DNA from: an uncultured Legionellales bacterium
Lineage (GTDB): Bacteria; Pseudomonadota; Gammaproteobacteria; UBA1113
Direction: 5' to 3'
NCBI GenBank assembly: GCA_945956945.1
Contig: CAMFJO010000008.1
Location: forward strand, 1 to 11,562
Length of the DNA: 11,562 bases
The translations under genes were made by a program, and so were the position numbers. The notes under the pieces were generated by a model. The model had not been told where the DNA came from and searched no databases. It saw nothing but the letters and a program-made list of their open reading frames with translations. Positions within the stretch are counted from its first letter, which is position 1. The number at the start of each line of letters is the position of its first letter. This document shows, piece after piece, positions 1 through 7,388 of the stretch.

Positions 1-32
1 GGCTGAGTCTGCCTAGAACCGATTCTACCATG

Positions 33-314
33 TTATTTTAGCAGAATGTTTGCAAAAAGCAAGTAAAATGATAGTAAATTACTAAGATTGTGCGGGGTAA
101 ATGATTTATCCCTATTAATCAATTTGTTATATTGATAAATATATGGAACGTTATTATTCAAATTAGGAGATATTATAAAAGTCACTGTATAATATATGAA
201 CTTTATTAGGTTATTCCATATTTGAGGAAAATCTTTATTAAGTATTTCGGTACTTTGGCGAATATTATCTGGTCTTGGGTGATTAAGTGCTAAATAAACA
301 AAATTTTCTTTTAA
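33..314 (-). pseudogene. 93-codon stop-free frame without ATG, probable 3' remnant of a gene
   Basis: On the minus strand the frame is open from the TTA codon at 312-314 (just after an in-frame TAA at 315-317) to a TAA at 33-35. It contains no ATG; the only plausible in-frame alternative starts are one GTG (183-185) and TTGs further on, none with a Shine-Dalgarno. In DNA this AT-rich, 93 codons without a stop is unlikely by chance. The translation has a protein-like mix, including the stretches ALNHPRPDNIRQSTEILNK and KDFPQIWNNLIKF. I recognise no family. It starts only 7 nt past the protease stop, in another frame, so it could be transcribed with the protease. The best reading is the 3' end of a gene whose 5' part was lost when the protease gene became its neighbour; the alternative is a short real gene with a non-ATG start. 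The open frame is seen directly; its coding nature is inferred. Confidence 0.35.
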
Positions 315-321
315 TTATATG

Positions 322-1455
322 TTAATTTGTACATTTTGAATAAGCTTCTTTAAACCCAGACAGATCAAATATAACTTGTGTAAATCCATCTTTATATTTA
401 TATTTTACTACAAAATAAGAATTATTGCTAAATATTTTTATTAGATCTTCTTTCTCAAAAGTGGCTAGTAAAAATGGAAACAGGCCATTTTGGTTAATTC
501 CACGCAGTTCATATGCAATATTATTCAAAATAATATAATTCTGTGACGCTTCTATATTTTCATTATGGTAATTGGACAGTATATCATACGCATCTGTTAG
601 ATCTGTTATTCCCGGAAATATGGCTATTCTATTTTTTAGGGTAGGGCTCCACAATATGGAAGAAAACTCACGTCCAGAACCAAGTTTACCACTCCAAAAT
701 AAGAAGCACCCAGTTTTGTTCTTATATACAGAAATCTTATTATTCCCATATTCACCAATTTTATATGTTTTCTCTTCACTATAAGGTTCTTTCTTAATTT
801 GAGTTTCATCTAAATTTTGAGATAATTCTTTATTATCGATAGGTGATTCTATAATAGTTGGTAATGCATCAATAAGCCAGTCTGTTGGGATAGAAATAGT
901 TGAGTCCCCTTGTTTCGCACTTGTCATTGTCGTGATTCCTACCAAATTAGCTTCTTTATCAAATAAACCACCGCCACTGGAACCACCTGCAGTTGATGTG
1001 TCAGTGAAAATATATTCATCCTGAATGTTAGATACTATTCCTTTTGATATAGTACGATTTTTTTCTCTTGGATTACCTATAGCATAGATTTCTTCTCCAA
1101 TATGAAGGGTTGAACTTTTTCTAATAGGAACATATGGTGCATTAAGTTCTGGAACTAATAGGACACACAAATCTTTATCTTTATTCTGATATAATATAAA
1201 AGATGGGTAAATATTTTTATTATAATTAATCATTACAATATTTCCAGACATAACAACATGACAATTTGATACCAGTATATTCTTTCTCACCGCGACAGCG
1301 GAACCAAATGTAATTTCATTGCTATCACTTAATGAATATACAGAATATATAGCATTATTTGTTTTTTCATAAATCTCTTCTGCCGATAGAGCAAATGCAG
1401 ATATTGCTGAAAAAATAAAAAGTAGGGCAAAAAACCGCATTAATATTTTTTTCAT
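322..1455 (-). CDS. Secreted trypsin-like (S1C/HtrA-like) serine protease with an unassigned C-terminal domain
   Basis: 377 aa. Residues 1-25 form a Sec signal peptide (KK, then a hydrophobic run ending AFALSA), so the product acts in the periplasm or outside. The peptidase domain spans about 26-200 and has a complete triad: His66 in SNCHVV, Asp95 in KDKDL and Ser160 in GGSSGGGLFD. TMTS-to-PTDW (about 176-193) matches the strand after the catalytic serine. There is no PDZ domain as in DegP/HtrA. Instead residues 230-377 form a separate beta-rich region ending FDLSGFKEAYSKC. Cysteines fall in two pairs, C65/C97 beside the catalytic His and Asp, and C250/C375 in the C-terminal part, which suits disulfides in an exported protein. 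The ATG at 1453-1455 follows AGAGAGG at 12-nt spacing, a long but usable distance. The gene is very AT-rich, unlike the operon further right, which suggests acquisition. Peptidase assignment is firm; substrate and C-terminal role are unknown. Confidence 0.88.
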   Translation of the reverse strand: MKKILMRFFALLFIFSAISAFALSAEEIYEKTNNAIYSVYSLSDSNEITFGSAVAVRKNILVSNCHVVMSGNIVMINYNKNIYPSFILYQNKDKDLCVLLVPELNAPYVPIRKSSTLHIGEEIYAIGNPREKNRTISKGIVSNIQDEYIFTDTSTAGGSSGGGLFDKEANLVGITTMTSAKQGDSTISIPTDWLIDALPTIIESPIDNKELSQNLDETQIKKEPYSEEKTYKIGEYGNNKISVYKNKTGCFLFWSGKLGSGREFSSILWSPTLKNRIAIFPGITDLTDAYDILSNYHNENIEASQNYIILNNIAYELRGINQNGLFPFLLATFEKEDLIKIFSNNSYFVVKYKYKDGFTQVIFDLSGFKEAYSKCTN

Positions 1456-1792
1456 TTAAGCATAATGCCTCTCTGCTATTTTAATTAATTATAGTTTAAT
1501 AGAGAGAGAAAAGACTTTTTATAAATTTATTATTAATTGTTTTCATTTTTATTTAACAAAAAAATTATTGATTATTTTTGATAGCTCAATTGAGGTGTTT
1601 TTGCTTTATTGCCTCCACAGGCAGATTCAAAATTAGTCTGTTTCTATCAATTTATTTTTTCTTATTTACCGATAGTCTTTAAAGAAGAAAATAACGCAGT
1701 GATATGATAAAACTTATCTAATTTAATTTGCAAAAAAATTATGAAGTAACTCGATATATGCCCTGTAATCTAGAGAAGGAAATAAATGTATT
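1456..1792. other. AT-rich intergenic gap between the Cys-rich gene and the protease
   Basis: All frames are broken by stops and I see no gene. It holds the protease promoter at its left end, a 10-bp perfect palindrome CTCAATTGAG (1585-1594), a small inverted repeat TGCCT-CCAC-AGGCA around 1610-1623, and GATAA-AAC-TTATC around 1706-1718. None is followed by a T-run on the minus strand, so no intrinsic terminator for the Cys-rich gene can be named. The gap is distinctly more AT-rich than DNA right of the tRNA. Confidence 0.6.
1488..1493 (-). promoter_or_regulatory. -10 element of the protease promoter
   Basis: The minus strand reads TATAAT, a perfect sigma-70 -10 box, about 33 nt before the protease ATG, giving a leader of about 25 nt that contains AGAGAGG. 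No good -35 lies at 16-18 nt upstream (sequence around AGTCTT), so the promoter may be weak or activator-dependent. AT-rich context raises the risk of a chance match. Confidence 0.45.
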
Positions 1793-2089
1793 CTAACACC
1801 CACAGGTAGGAGAGTAGCTGCCATCGCAACAAACAGCTCTGCCAGCACTACAACCACAAACGCCGTCATGCCAGGAACAGCAGCCACTTCGATTTACCGT
1901 TTTAGTTTGATTAATATAAGAAATAAGGCTCACATTTTTTTCGTCATTAGCGTTTAAAAAACTTAAGTGATATTGCTGTGAGCAAAAAATGTCTTGTGCA
2001 GGGGATTGTTGTTCTGTCATCGTAGCAGCCTTGATTGCAAAAGACATTGAGAATAAGGTAACGATACTTAAAAAGTAGTTTTTATACAT
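1793..2089 (-). CDS. Small secreted cysteine-rich protein
   Basis: 98 aa. Residues 1 to about 20 are a signal peptide (hydrophobic run IVTLFSMSFA; cleavage probably at 18-22). The middle is polar with one cysteine (C36). The last 30 residues are a dense Cys motif: GCCSWHDGVCGC followed by CCDGSYSPTCGC, with Cys at 70, 71, 78, 80, 87, 88, 96 and 98. From memory, a similar C-terminal motif (CCSxHxGVCGC...CCDGxxSPxC) occurs in many short uncharacterised secreted proteins of Proteobacteria; no function is known to me. Eight clustered Cys plus His74 could form disulfides or bind metal. The start is well set: AAGGA lies 8 nt before the ATG. It lies 95 nt downstream of tRNA-Phe on the same strand with no clear promoter or terminator between, so readthrough from the tRNA promoter is possible. 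Gene call is strong; function unknown. Confidence 0.82.
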   Translation of the reverse strand: MYKNYFLSIVTLFSMSFAIKAATMTEQQSPAQDIFCSQQYHLSFLNANDEKNVSLISYINQTKTVNRSGCCSWHDGVCGCSAGRAVCCDGSYSPTCGC

Positions 2090-2184
2090 CTTTTAGTTCC
2101 TTCTAAAATAATGTTTAACCGTAGCACCCGTGTGCATCGAGTTTCCGCTTATCCTTCGCGTTATCGTAAATAATTGATTGAAAA

Positions 2185-2260
<76 letters not shown>

Positions 2261-2280
2261 ATGAATGCGTGGAGGGGCTT

Positions 2281-2310
2281 ATTAAACCTTGATTGGGTAG
2301 CTGGCGTCAA
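2281..2310 (-). promoter_or_regulatory. Sigma-70 promoter of tRNA-Phe
   Basis: On the minus strand TTGACG (-35, complement of 2305-2310) and TTTAAT (-10, complement of 2281-2286) are 18 nt apart, each matching consensus at 5 of 6. The bases after the -10 are AAGCCCCTCC, a GC-rich discriminator typical of stable-RNA promoters that ppGpp and DksA repress (known biology, inferred here). Start is near 2273, leaving a short 5' leader for RNase P removal. Confidence 0.75.
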
Positions 2311-2315
2311 GGGGG

Positions 2316-2348
2316 TAGGGCGAGGGAAAGCCCTATTTTTCCTTTTTT
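2316..2348 (+). terminator. Orphan intrinsic-terminator-like hairpin reading rightward
   Basis: TAGGGC (2316-2321) pairs with GCCCTA (2330-2335) around an 8-nt loop, followed directly by TTTTTCCTTTTTT (2336-2348). The T-run is only on the plus-strand side, so it would stop rightward transcription. The only gene to its left in this stretch is the minus-strand tRNA, so there is no obvious transcript for it to end. It may block antisense readthrough or be left from a lost gene. Confidence 0.45.
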
Positions 2349-2609
2349 ATCAACCTTAGCTTAAGTCAGCGGGGCTTGCTGAAAATAGGCGCATAGGAAC
2401 TCTTATTGGATATTTCCAACAAAAACCTTCTGACCGGCCTCCCGATCTTAAAACGGTGAAATAGGGCGCTTGTTGTATTCTAAAAAAATGTATTCAAGTC
2501 GATTTACCCTTAAAATGCTTACTTCGTTCATATTTCAGACTATTTTAGCGCGGCGTTTATAGAAAGGTTAATTAAAGCACAAGATACACTGGTATAGAAG
2601 ACGCATTCC

Positions 2610-2618
2610 TGCTATGAT
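2610..2618 (+). promoter_or_regulatory. Extended -10 promoter of the dksA operon
   Basis: TGC-TATGAT is an extended -10 (TGn plus a 5 of 6 match to TATAAT). The -35 position, TGGTAT at 17 nt, is poor, which is tolerable with an extended -10. Transcription would start near 2625, giving a leader of about 63 nt. No other promoter is visible in the tiny gaps further along the operon. Confidence 0.45.
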
Positions 2619-2646
2619 TATCCATTAGTAATAATGACTATTTTTT

Positions 2647-2660
2647 GCTCAGTGTTGAGC
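2647..2660 (+). promoter_or_regulatory. Hairpin in the dksA leader
   Basis: GCTCA-GTGT-TGAGC is a perfect 5-bp stem with a 4-nt loop, preceded by T6 and lying 15 nt before the dksA Shine-Dalgarno GAGGAG (2676-2681, 6 nt from the ATG). It could affect leader stability or translation. It lacks the following T-run of a terminator. Role is inferred only. Confidence 0.3.
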
Positions 2661-2687
2661 TAAGTCTTTCTTAATGAGGAGTAAATC

Positions 2688-3143
2688 ATGTCCAAGAAGT
2701 TGGCGCAGGAGACATCTGCCGCGCACGTGGTCGGGTTACCGGGCATTGCCCCTTACCAAGCGAAAAAAAATGAAAAATACATGAACGAAGGGCAGCAACA
2801 GCATTTTCGGGCGATATTAACCGCCATCAAGCAGCAATTAATGGAAGGCAGCGATGCCACGGTAGAAAGTTTGCGCGGGGATGATAAAGAGTTGGCGGAT
2901 CCAGCCGATAAAGCCACACGAGAAGAAATCATCGGTTTAATGTTACGTGCCAGCGATCGCGAAGGCAAATTGCTTCGTAAAACAGAAGAAGCCTTGCAGC
3001 GTTTGGACGATGGCGAGTATGGATACTGTGAAAGCTGTGGCGAGGAAATTGGCATCAAACGCCTGGAAGCAAGGCCCACCGCAACTTTATGCATTGATTG
3101 TAAAACCTTGGATGAAATTCGCGAAAAACAGAGAGGAAATTAA
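2688..3143 (+). CDS. dksA: RNA polymerase-binding transcription factor DksA
   Basis: 151 aa, the same length as E. coli DksA. DksA enters the RNA polymerase secondary channel and, with ppGpp, represses stable-RNA promoters and activates amino-acid biosynthesis promoters. The order is complete: an N-terminal segment with PYQxKxxExYMNE (22-34), a coiled coil (about 35-110) whose tip carries D71-P-A-D74-K-A76, matching the DxxDxA tip motif needed for activity, and a zinc finger with C114-x2-C117 and C135-x2-C138 within YGYCESCGEEIGIKRLEARPT. All four zinc Cys are present, so this is the classical zinc form and not a Cys-poor paralogue. The ATG has GAGGAG at 6 nt. It is the first gene of a four-gene operon; its last codons contain the Shine-Dalgarno of the desaturase. 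The tRNA-Phe promoter next door, with a GC-rich discriminator, is of the type DksA controls. Confidence 0.97.
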   Translation: MSKKLAQETSAAHVVGLPGIAPYQAKKNEKYMNEGQQQHFRAILTAIKQQLMEGSDATVESLRGDDKELADPADKATREEIIGLMLRASDREGKLLRKTEEALQRLDDGEYGYCESCGEEIGIKRLEARPTATLCIDCKTLDEIREKQRGN

Positions 3144-3146
3144 GCC

Positions 3147-4322
3147 ATGCATTATTTTTACGGGTTGTTAAATTTATCATTGTGGCAGTATATCGTAGTG
3201 ACTTTGGTGCTCATGCACGTTACGGTTATTTGCATTACGCTTTATTTGCATAGAACGGCTGCGCATAAGGCTTTAGAATTGCATCCTATCGCCGAGCATT
3301 TTTTTAGGTTTTGGCTGTGGTTTGCCACTGCCACAGTCACCAAGGAATGGGTAGCGATACATCGTAAACACCATTCTACCAGTGATACAAAAGACGACCC
3401 GCACAGCCCACAAGTTTATGGCTTGAAAAAAGTGCTGACACAAGGCTATGAACTCTATAAAAAAGAATCAAAGAATAAAGAGACCATAAGCCGTTATGGT
3501 CAGGGAACCCCCGACGACTGGATAGAACGACACGTTTATACCCCACACAGTAGCTTGGGTATCGGTATTCTGTTTATAGTGGATCTAGTGTTATTTGGTG
3601 TGCCAGGCATTACGGTTTGGGCAGTGCAAATGATGGCTCAGCCGGTACTGGCTGCTGGCATTATCAATGGTCTGGGCCACTATGTTGGCTATAGAAATTT
3701 TGAGACACCGGATGCATCTACCAATGTGATGCCTTGGGGTATCATAGCAGGTGGCGAAGAATTGCATAATAACCACCATGCTTTTGGCGCTTCGGCCAAG
3801 TTGTCTGTACGCAAGTTTGAATTTGATATCGGCTGGATGTATATCCGCGTGTTGCAATTTTTCAAATTGGCTAAACCGAGACGTGTTATTCCTAAACTGG
3901 AACAAACGCAGGCCAAAGACATCGATGTCAGCACTTTAACCACTTTGCTGACCCATAAATTTCATTTTTTAAAGCAATATGGTGAGATTGTCATCAAACC
4001 GATTGTGAGTAAACACATGGCGAAAGACAAAGGCCGTCGTCACCTGTGGCGGGAAGCGCGCGTGTGGTTAAATCGGGGTGAGGAGCGCATCGATGCGCAA
4101 ACGCGCAAACGCCTGCAAACCTTATTATCCTCTTGTAATGAATTAGAGGTGGTGTATCAATTCAAAGTACGCTTACAAAATATCTGGACTAAAGCGGTGG
4201 CAAACAATGCTGAATTGGTGCAACAATTAAAGCAATGGTGCGTGGATGCCGAAAAAGCCGGTATTAAAACGCTCAAACAATTCTCTGTGCAGTTGGCAAC
4301 TTTGAGTATAGCGAAGGAATAA
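3147..4322 (+). CDS. Membrane fatty-acid desaturase (delta-9 type, DesA/DesB-like) with a C-terminal extension
   Basis: 391 aa. This family of di-iron membrane enzymes introduces a double bond into acyl chains (acyl-lipid or acyl-CoA), using O2 and an electron donor, and raises membrane fluidity. All three histidine boxes are present: H35-RTAA-H40, H72-RK-H75-H76 and H207-NN-H210-H211, plus NGLGH (174-178) as in the Pseudomonas enzymes. Hydrophobic segments lie at about 10-33, 52-65 and 136-175. After the catalytic domain (to about 250) a helical, charged tail of about 95 residues (297-391) contains [27 protein letters not shown] and LKQFSVQL, recalling the C-terminal end of ISL3-type transposases. 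The start ATG is 3 nt after the dksA stop, and its Shine-Dalgarno (GAGAGGA) lies inside the end of dksA, so translation is probably coupled. Whether the substrate is phospholipid-bound (DesA) or CoA-bound (DesB) acyl cannot be told, so no symbol is given. Confidence 0.9.
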   Translation: MHYFYGLLNLSLWQYIVVTLVLMHVTVICITLYLHRTAAHKALELHPIAEHFFRFWLWFATATVTKEWVAIHRKHHSTSDTKDDPHSPQVYGLKKVLTQGYELYKKESKNKETISRYGQGTPDDWIERHVYTPHSSLGIGILFIVDLVLFGVPGITVWAVQMMAQPVLAAGIINGLGHYVGYRNFETPDASTNVMPWGIIAGGEELHNNHHAFGASAKLSVRKFEFDIGWMYIRVLQFFKLAKPRRVIPKLEQTQAKDIDVSTLTTLLTHKFHFLKQYGEIVIKPIVSKHMAKDKGRRHLWREARVWLNRGEERIDAQTRKRLQTLLSSCNELEVVYQFKVRLQNIWTKAVANNAELVQQLKQWCVDAEKAGIKTLKQFSVQLATLSIAKE

Positions 4323-4324
4323 GC

Positions 4325-5242
4325 GTGCAGCGACTGACTTTTCAAGCGATTATTCAAACTTTACAACAATTCTGGCAACAGCAGGGGTGTGTGGTATTGC
4401 AGCCGCTGGATATGGAAGTAGGCGCCGGTACCTTTCACCCGCAAACTTTTCTAAAAGCCATTGGCCCTGAGCCTTGGTCTTGTGTCTATGTACAACCCTG
4501 TCGACGTCCTACGGATGGACGTTATGGAGAGAATCCCAATAGGGTACAGCATTATTATCAATTGCAGGTTATTTTAAAACCAGCGCCGGTGAATATTCAG
4601 GAGTTGTACCTTAATTCTTTGCGTGCTTTGGGTATCGATCCCCTTCTTCACGATATTCGTTTTGTGGAAGACAATTGGGCATCGCCCACTTTAGGCGCTT
4701 GGGGTTTGGGTTGGGAAGTGTGGCAAGATGGCATGGAAGTAAGCCAATTTACCTATTTCCAGCAAGCTGGTGGTCTGGATTGTGTGCCAGTGACCGGTGA
4801 ATTAACCTATGGTTTAGAACGTTTGGCTATGTATTTACAGGGAGCAAACAACCTGTTCGATATCGTATGGAGTGAAGGCCCTTTAGGCACAATTACTTAT
4901 GGTGATATCTTTTTACAAAATGAACAAGAAATGTCGCGCTATAATTTTGAATGTGCGGATATTGCCGGCCTATTTCAACAATTTAATCATTATGAAAGTG
5001 AAGGCCGCCGTTTACTAGAGTTAAATCTGGTGTTACCTACTTACGAAATGGCCATCAAAGCCTCTCATACATTTAATTTATTAGACGCACGTCATGCTAT
5101 TTCAGTTGCAGAACGTCAAAATTATATTTTACGTTTGCGCACCTTAATATCAGAAATAGCGAAACGGTATTATGAAGAGCGGGAAAAAAAAGGATTTCCA
5201 TTATTAAAGCAATGTGAGGAAGGAGAACAGCATGATCTATGA
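4325..5242 (+). CDS. glyQ: Glycyl-tRNA synthetase alpha subunit
   Basis: 305 aa (E. coli GlyQ 303). With GlyS it forms the alpha2-beta2 bacterial enzyme that charges tRNA-Gly; the alpha subunit holds the class II catalytic core that makes glycyl-adenylate. Visible landmarks are [19 protein letters not shown] (21-39), the motif 2 region [14 protein letters not shown] (60-73), FVEDNW and [11 protein letters not shown] (113-133), FTYFQQAGG (142-150) and motif 3 in [14 protein letters not shown] (157-170). One unusual residue is Cys59 where E. coli has Ser in VQPSRRPTDG. The start is GTG at 4325, 2 nt after the desaturase stop, with AAGGA 6 nt before it; this start matches the family N-terminus. 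The stop overlaps the glyS start by 11 nt. It is the third gene of the dksA operon. No T-box or other leader lies before it, so control is probably through the operon promoter. Confidence 0.98.
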   Translation: MQRLTFQAIIQTLQQFWQQQGCVVLQPLDMEVGAGTFHPQTFLKAIGPEPWSCVYVQPCRRPTDGRYGENPNRVQHYYQLQVILKPAPVNIQELYLNSLRALGIDPLLHDIRFVEDNWASPTLGAWGLGWEVWQDGMEVSQFTYFQQAGGLDCVPVTGELTYGLERLAMYLQGANNLFDIVWSEGPLGTITYGDIFLQNEQEMSRYNFECADIAGLFQQFNHYESEGRRLLELNLVLPTYEMAIKASHTFNLLDARHAISVAERQNYILRLRTLISEIAKRYYEEREKKGFPLLKQCEEGEQHDL

Positions 5243-7310
5243 AGATTTTTTGCTGGAAATTGGCTGTGAAGAATTACCGACACGTGCGCAACCTGTATTA
5301 ACCAATGCGCTTAAACAAGATTTTGAACAAGCTTTAGCTGAGCTCGCTTTAGGATTTGACGAAATACATCCTTATAGTACCCCACGACGTTTGGCTATCC
5401 TCATAAAAAGATTGCAAACAGAAACACTGCCGAATGGAGATGGGAAAGACAGAATTCGTGGCCCCTTTATTAGCGTGGCTGAAGATGCACAAGGCGTGCC
5501 CACCGCAGCGGGTTTAGGTTTCGCTCGATCTTGTGGTGTGGATTATGCTCAGTTAAGTCGAGAAACGACGAGTAAAGGGGATCGCCTATATTATATTCCT
5601 TTAAGACCAGCACAGAAAACGGCAGAATTATTGCCCGCTTTGTGTGAAAAAATTATTGCTGCATTGCCAATTGCCAAGCGCATGCGCTGGGGAGAGGGAG
5701 ATATTAGTTTTGTAAGGCCGGTACATTGGATCGTATTAATGTTGGGGCATGAGGTTATTCCGGCACAGATTTTAGGGCGAAACAGCGATCGCTTGACTTA
5801 TGGTCATCGATTTCACCATCCACAAGCGATTCGTTTGGAACATCCTAAAGAATATGAATCTGTATTAAAAAAAGCGCATGTTATTGCAAATGCCGATGAA
5901 CGACGTCACTTGATTAAGGAAGCTTTGGAAAAGATCGCAGCAATGGTGCAGGGAGTTCCTGGTATCGATGTAGATTTATTAAATGAAGTGACTGCCATTG
6001 TAGAATGGCCTGTGCCTTTGTTGTGTCAATTTGATCCGCATTTCTTAACCGTGCCGCATGAAGCCTTAATTCTAGCAATGCAACAACATCAAAAAGCTTT
6101 CTGTATACAGGATAAGCAACAGCAATTGCTGCCTTACTTTATTACAGTGAGTAACATTAATAGTGGTGATCCCAATGAAGTGATACGCGGTAATGAACGC
6201 GTTATGAATGCACGCTTAGCCGATGCCAAATTTTTCTTTGATACCGATCGCAAGCACAGCCTTGCTTTCATGGCTAAGAGATTAAGTGAAATTATCTTTT
6301 ATGCGGGCTTAGGCAGTTTACAGGATAAAGCAGAACGTATTGCAACGCTCGCTAAAACCATTGCCTTATTTTTAGGTTTAAATGGCGAAGAAGCGCATAG
6401 AGCAGGGTTGTTGTGCAAAGCCGATCTGGTCTCCGATATGGTGGGAGAGTTTCCGGAATTACAGGGCATTATGGGCGGTTATTATGCTGCCGCACACAAC
6501 CATGAAACTCCGGCAGTCGCCAAAGCCATTGCTGAGCATTATCAGCCGCGTTTTGCCAAAGATACTTTACCGATATCGCCTTTGGGGGCGGTGGTCGCGA
6601 TTGCCGATAAAATCGATACTGTGGTGGGTATTTTTGGCGTCGGTGAAATTCCCAAAGGCGATAAAGATCCCTTTGCTTTAAGGCGTTTGGCTTTAGGCGT
6701 CTTAAAAATCATTGTTGAGAAACAATGGCCATTGAATTTAGAACAGTTATTACAAAATGCCGCAAGTTTTTATGGGGATAAGCTTAAATCTACTAACTTA
6801 GTGCCTCAAGTCTTTGATTTTATGATGGAGCGTTTTAAAAACCATTTTATTGAAGAAGGCGTTTCTGCAGAAATCTTTATGGCTGTATTGGCGAAGCATC
6901 CTGTAGAGCCCTATGATTTTTCATTGCGCTTGCGGGCAGTTCAAGCATTTTGCCAATTACCGCAGAGTGAAGCGCTGGCAGCCGCCAATAAACGCGTGAG
7001 CCGTATTTTGGAAAAAGAAGCCAACATTTTAACAGAGCATAAGGTTCAAGAAAAATTATTATTAGAACCGGCTGAAAAAGCCTTATGGCAAGCCTTAGAA
7101 GAAAAAAAGAAAGTAGTTTTGCCTTTGTATGAAACCCATGAATATACCAAGGCTTTGTCTGCTTTAGCCTTGCTGCAGCCTATTATCGATGACTTTTTTG
7201 ACTCCACCATGGTGATGGTAGAAGACAGGGCTTTAAGAGAAAATCGTTTAGCCTTATTGCAACAGTTGTACGATCTTTTTTCAGTGGTAGCGGATTTGTC
7301 TTGTTTGTAG
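5232..7310 (+). CDS. glyS: Glycyl-tRNA synthetase beta subunit
   Basis: 692 aa from ATG 5232 (E. coli GlyS 689). The beta subunit binds tRNA-Gly and is needed for charging by GlyQ. Family landmarks include [11 protein letters not shown] (6-16), STPRRLAI (49-56), [11 protein letters not shown] (162-172), [18 protein letters not shown] (319-336), [21 protein letters not shown] (395-415), the HD-like region with ADKIDTVVG (458-466), DPFALRR (479-485), and a C-terminal DALR-like anticodon-binding part ending [24 protein letters not shown]. The start at 5232 is preferred over an in-frame ATG at 5214 because [11 protein letters not shown] fits the family N-terminus and AAGGAG lies 6 nt before it. 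It overlaps glyQ by 11 nt, so the subunits are translationally coupled, which suits 1:1 assembly. It is the last gene of the operon and converges on the transporter. Confidence 0.98.
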   Translation: MIYEDFLLEIGCEELPTRAQPVLTNALKQDFEQALAELALGFDEIHPYSTPRRLAILIKRLQTETLPNGDGKDRIRGPFISVAEDAQGVPTAAGLGFARSCGVDYAQLSRETTSKGDRLYYIPLRPAQKTAELLPALCEKIIAALPIAKRMRWGEGDISFVRPVHWIVLMLGHEVIPAQILGRNSDRLTYGHRFHHPQAIRLEHPKEYESVLKKAHVIANADERRHLIKEALEKIAAMVQGVPGIDVDLLNEVTAIVEWPVPLLCQFDPHFLTVPHEALILAMQQHQKAFCIQDKQQQLLPYFITVSNINSGDPNEVIRGNERVMNARLADAKFFFDTDRKHSLAFMAKRLSEIIFYAGLGSLQDKAERIATLAKTIALFLGLNGEEAHRAGLLCKADLVSDMVGEFPELQGIMGGYYAAAHNHETPAVAKAIAEHYQPRFAKDTLPISPLGAVVAIADKIDTVVGIFGVGEIPKGDKDPFALRRLALGVLKIIVEKQWPLNLEQLLQNAASFYGDKLKSTNLVPQVFDFMMERFKNHFIEEGVSAEIFMAVLAKHPVEPYDFSLRLRAVQAFCQLPQSEALAAANKRVSRILEKEANILTEHKVQEKLLLEPAEKALWQALEEKKKVVLPLYETHEYTKALSALALLQPIIDDFFDSTMVMVEDRALRENRLALLQQLYDLFSVVADLSCL

Positions 7311-7345
7311 ATAGCCTTAATCCTTTACCCTACATCAAAGGAACT

Positions 7346-7377
7346 ACCGAGCCGCGACCGTGAGGGGGCGACTCAGT
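7346..7377 (-). terminator. Hairpin between convergent glyS and transporter, better formed in the minus-strand RNA
   Basis: In the minus-strand RNA ACTGAGTCGC pairs with GCGGCTCGGT over 10 bp, two of them G-U, around a 12-nt loop. In the plus-strand RNA the same two positions become A-C mismatches, so the stem mainly serves the transporter transcript, 12 nt past its stop. Only a weak pyrimidine run (TTCCTTT) follows, so termination is plausible but not textbook. A second inverted repeat, TCCTTT/AAAGGA (7321-7342), lies just after glyS without a T-run. Confidence 0.4.
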
Positions 7378-7388
7378 CAATAAACATT

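Larger units (their letters stand above)
2349..2687. other. Non-coding stretch upstream of dksA
   Basis: No supported gene. A 24-codon frame with ATG at 2488 has no ribosome binding site. A 5-bp hairpin, TTGGA-TATT-TCCAA, lies near 2406-2420 without a T-run. The right part contains the probable dksA promoter and leader, listed separately. Confidence 0.55.

Noticed and set aside
1..41. Partial reading frames at the left edge: plus frame ending LPRTDSTMLF-stop at 39-41, and a minus frame from ATG at 29-31 running off the window; also TAAAAT (35-40, minus) as a -10 and a 5-bp hairpin at 14-27.
   Set aside because: Only about 10 codons of either frame are visible, there is no Shine-Dalgarno for the minus start, and the -35 partner is poor. 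Nothing can be decided from this length.
572..784. 70-codon plus-strand frame inside the protease gene.
   Set aside because: It is antisense to a gene with a full catalytic triad and signal peptide, and has no ribosome binding site or recognisable product.
1585..1623. CTCAATTGAG palindrome and TGCCT-CCAC-AGGCA hairpin as a terminator for the Cys-rich gene.
   Set aside because: No T-run follows on the minus strand, and short palindromes are common in DNA this AT-rich.
2090..2184. A separate promoter for the Cys-rich gene.
   Set aside because: CATTAT with TGCACA at 17 nt is weak and would leave almost no leader; not good enough to call.
2488..2562. 24-codon plus-strand frame upstream of dksA.
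   Set aside because: No Shine-Dalgarno before the ATG (only A-rich sequence), no recognisable motif, and it precedes the dksA promoter.
2753..3094. 113-codon minus-strand frame opposite dksA.
   Set aside because: It is a shadow of dksA, whose complete DxxDxA and four-Cys pattern fixes the coding strand.
5214..5231. Alternative upstream ATG for glyS (adds MRKENS).
   Set aside because: The GlyS family begins near [11 protein letters not shown], and AAGGAG is correctly spaced for the ATG at 5232 but would be inside the longer coding region.
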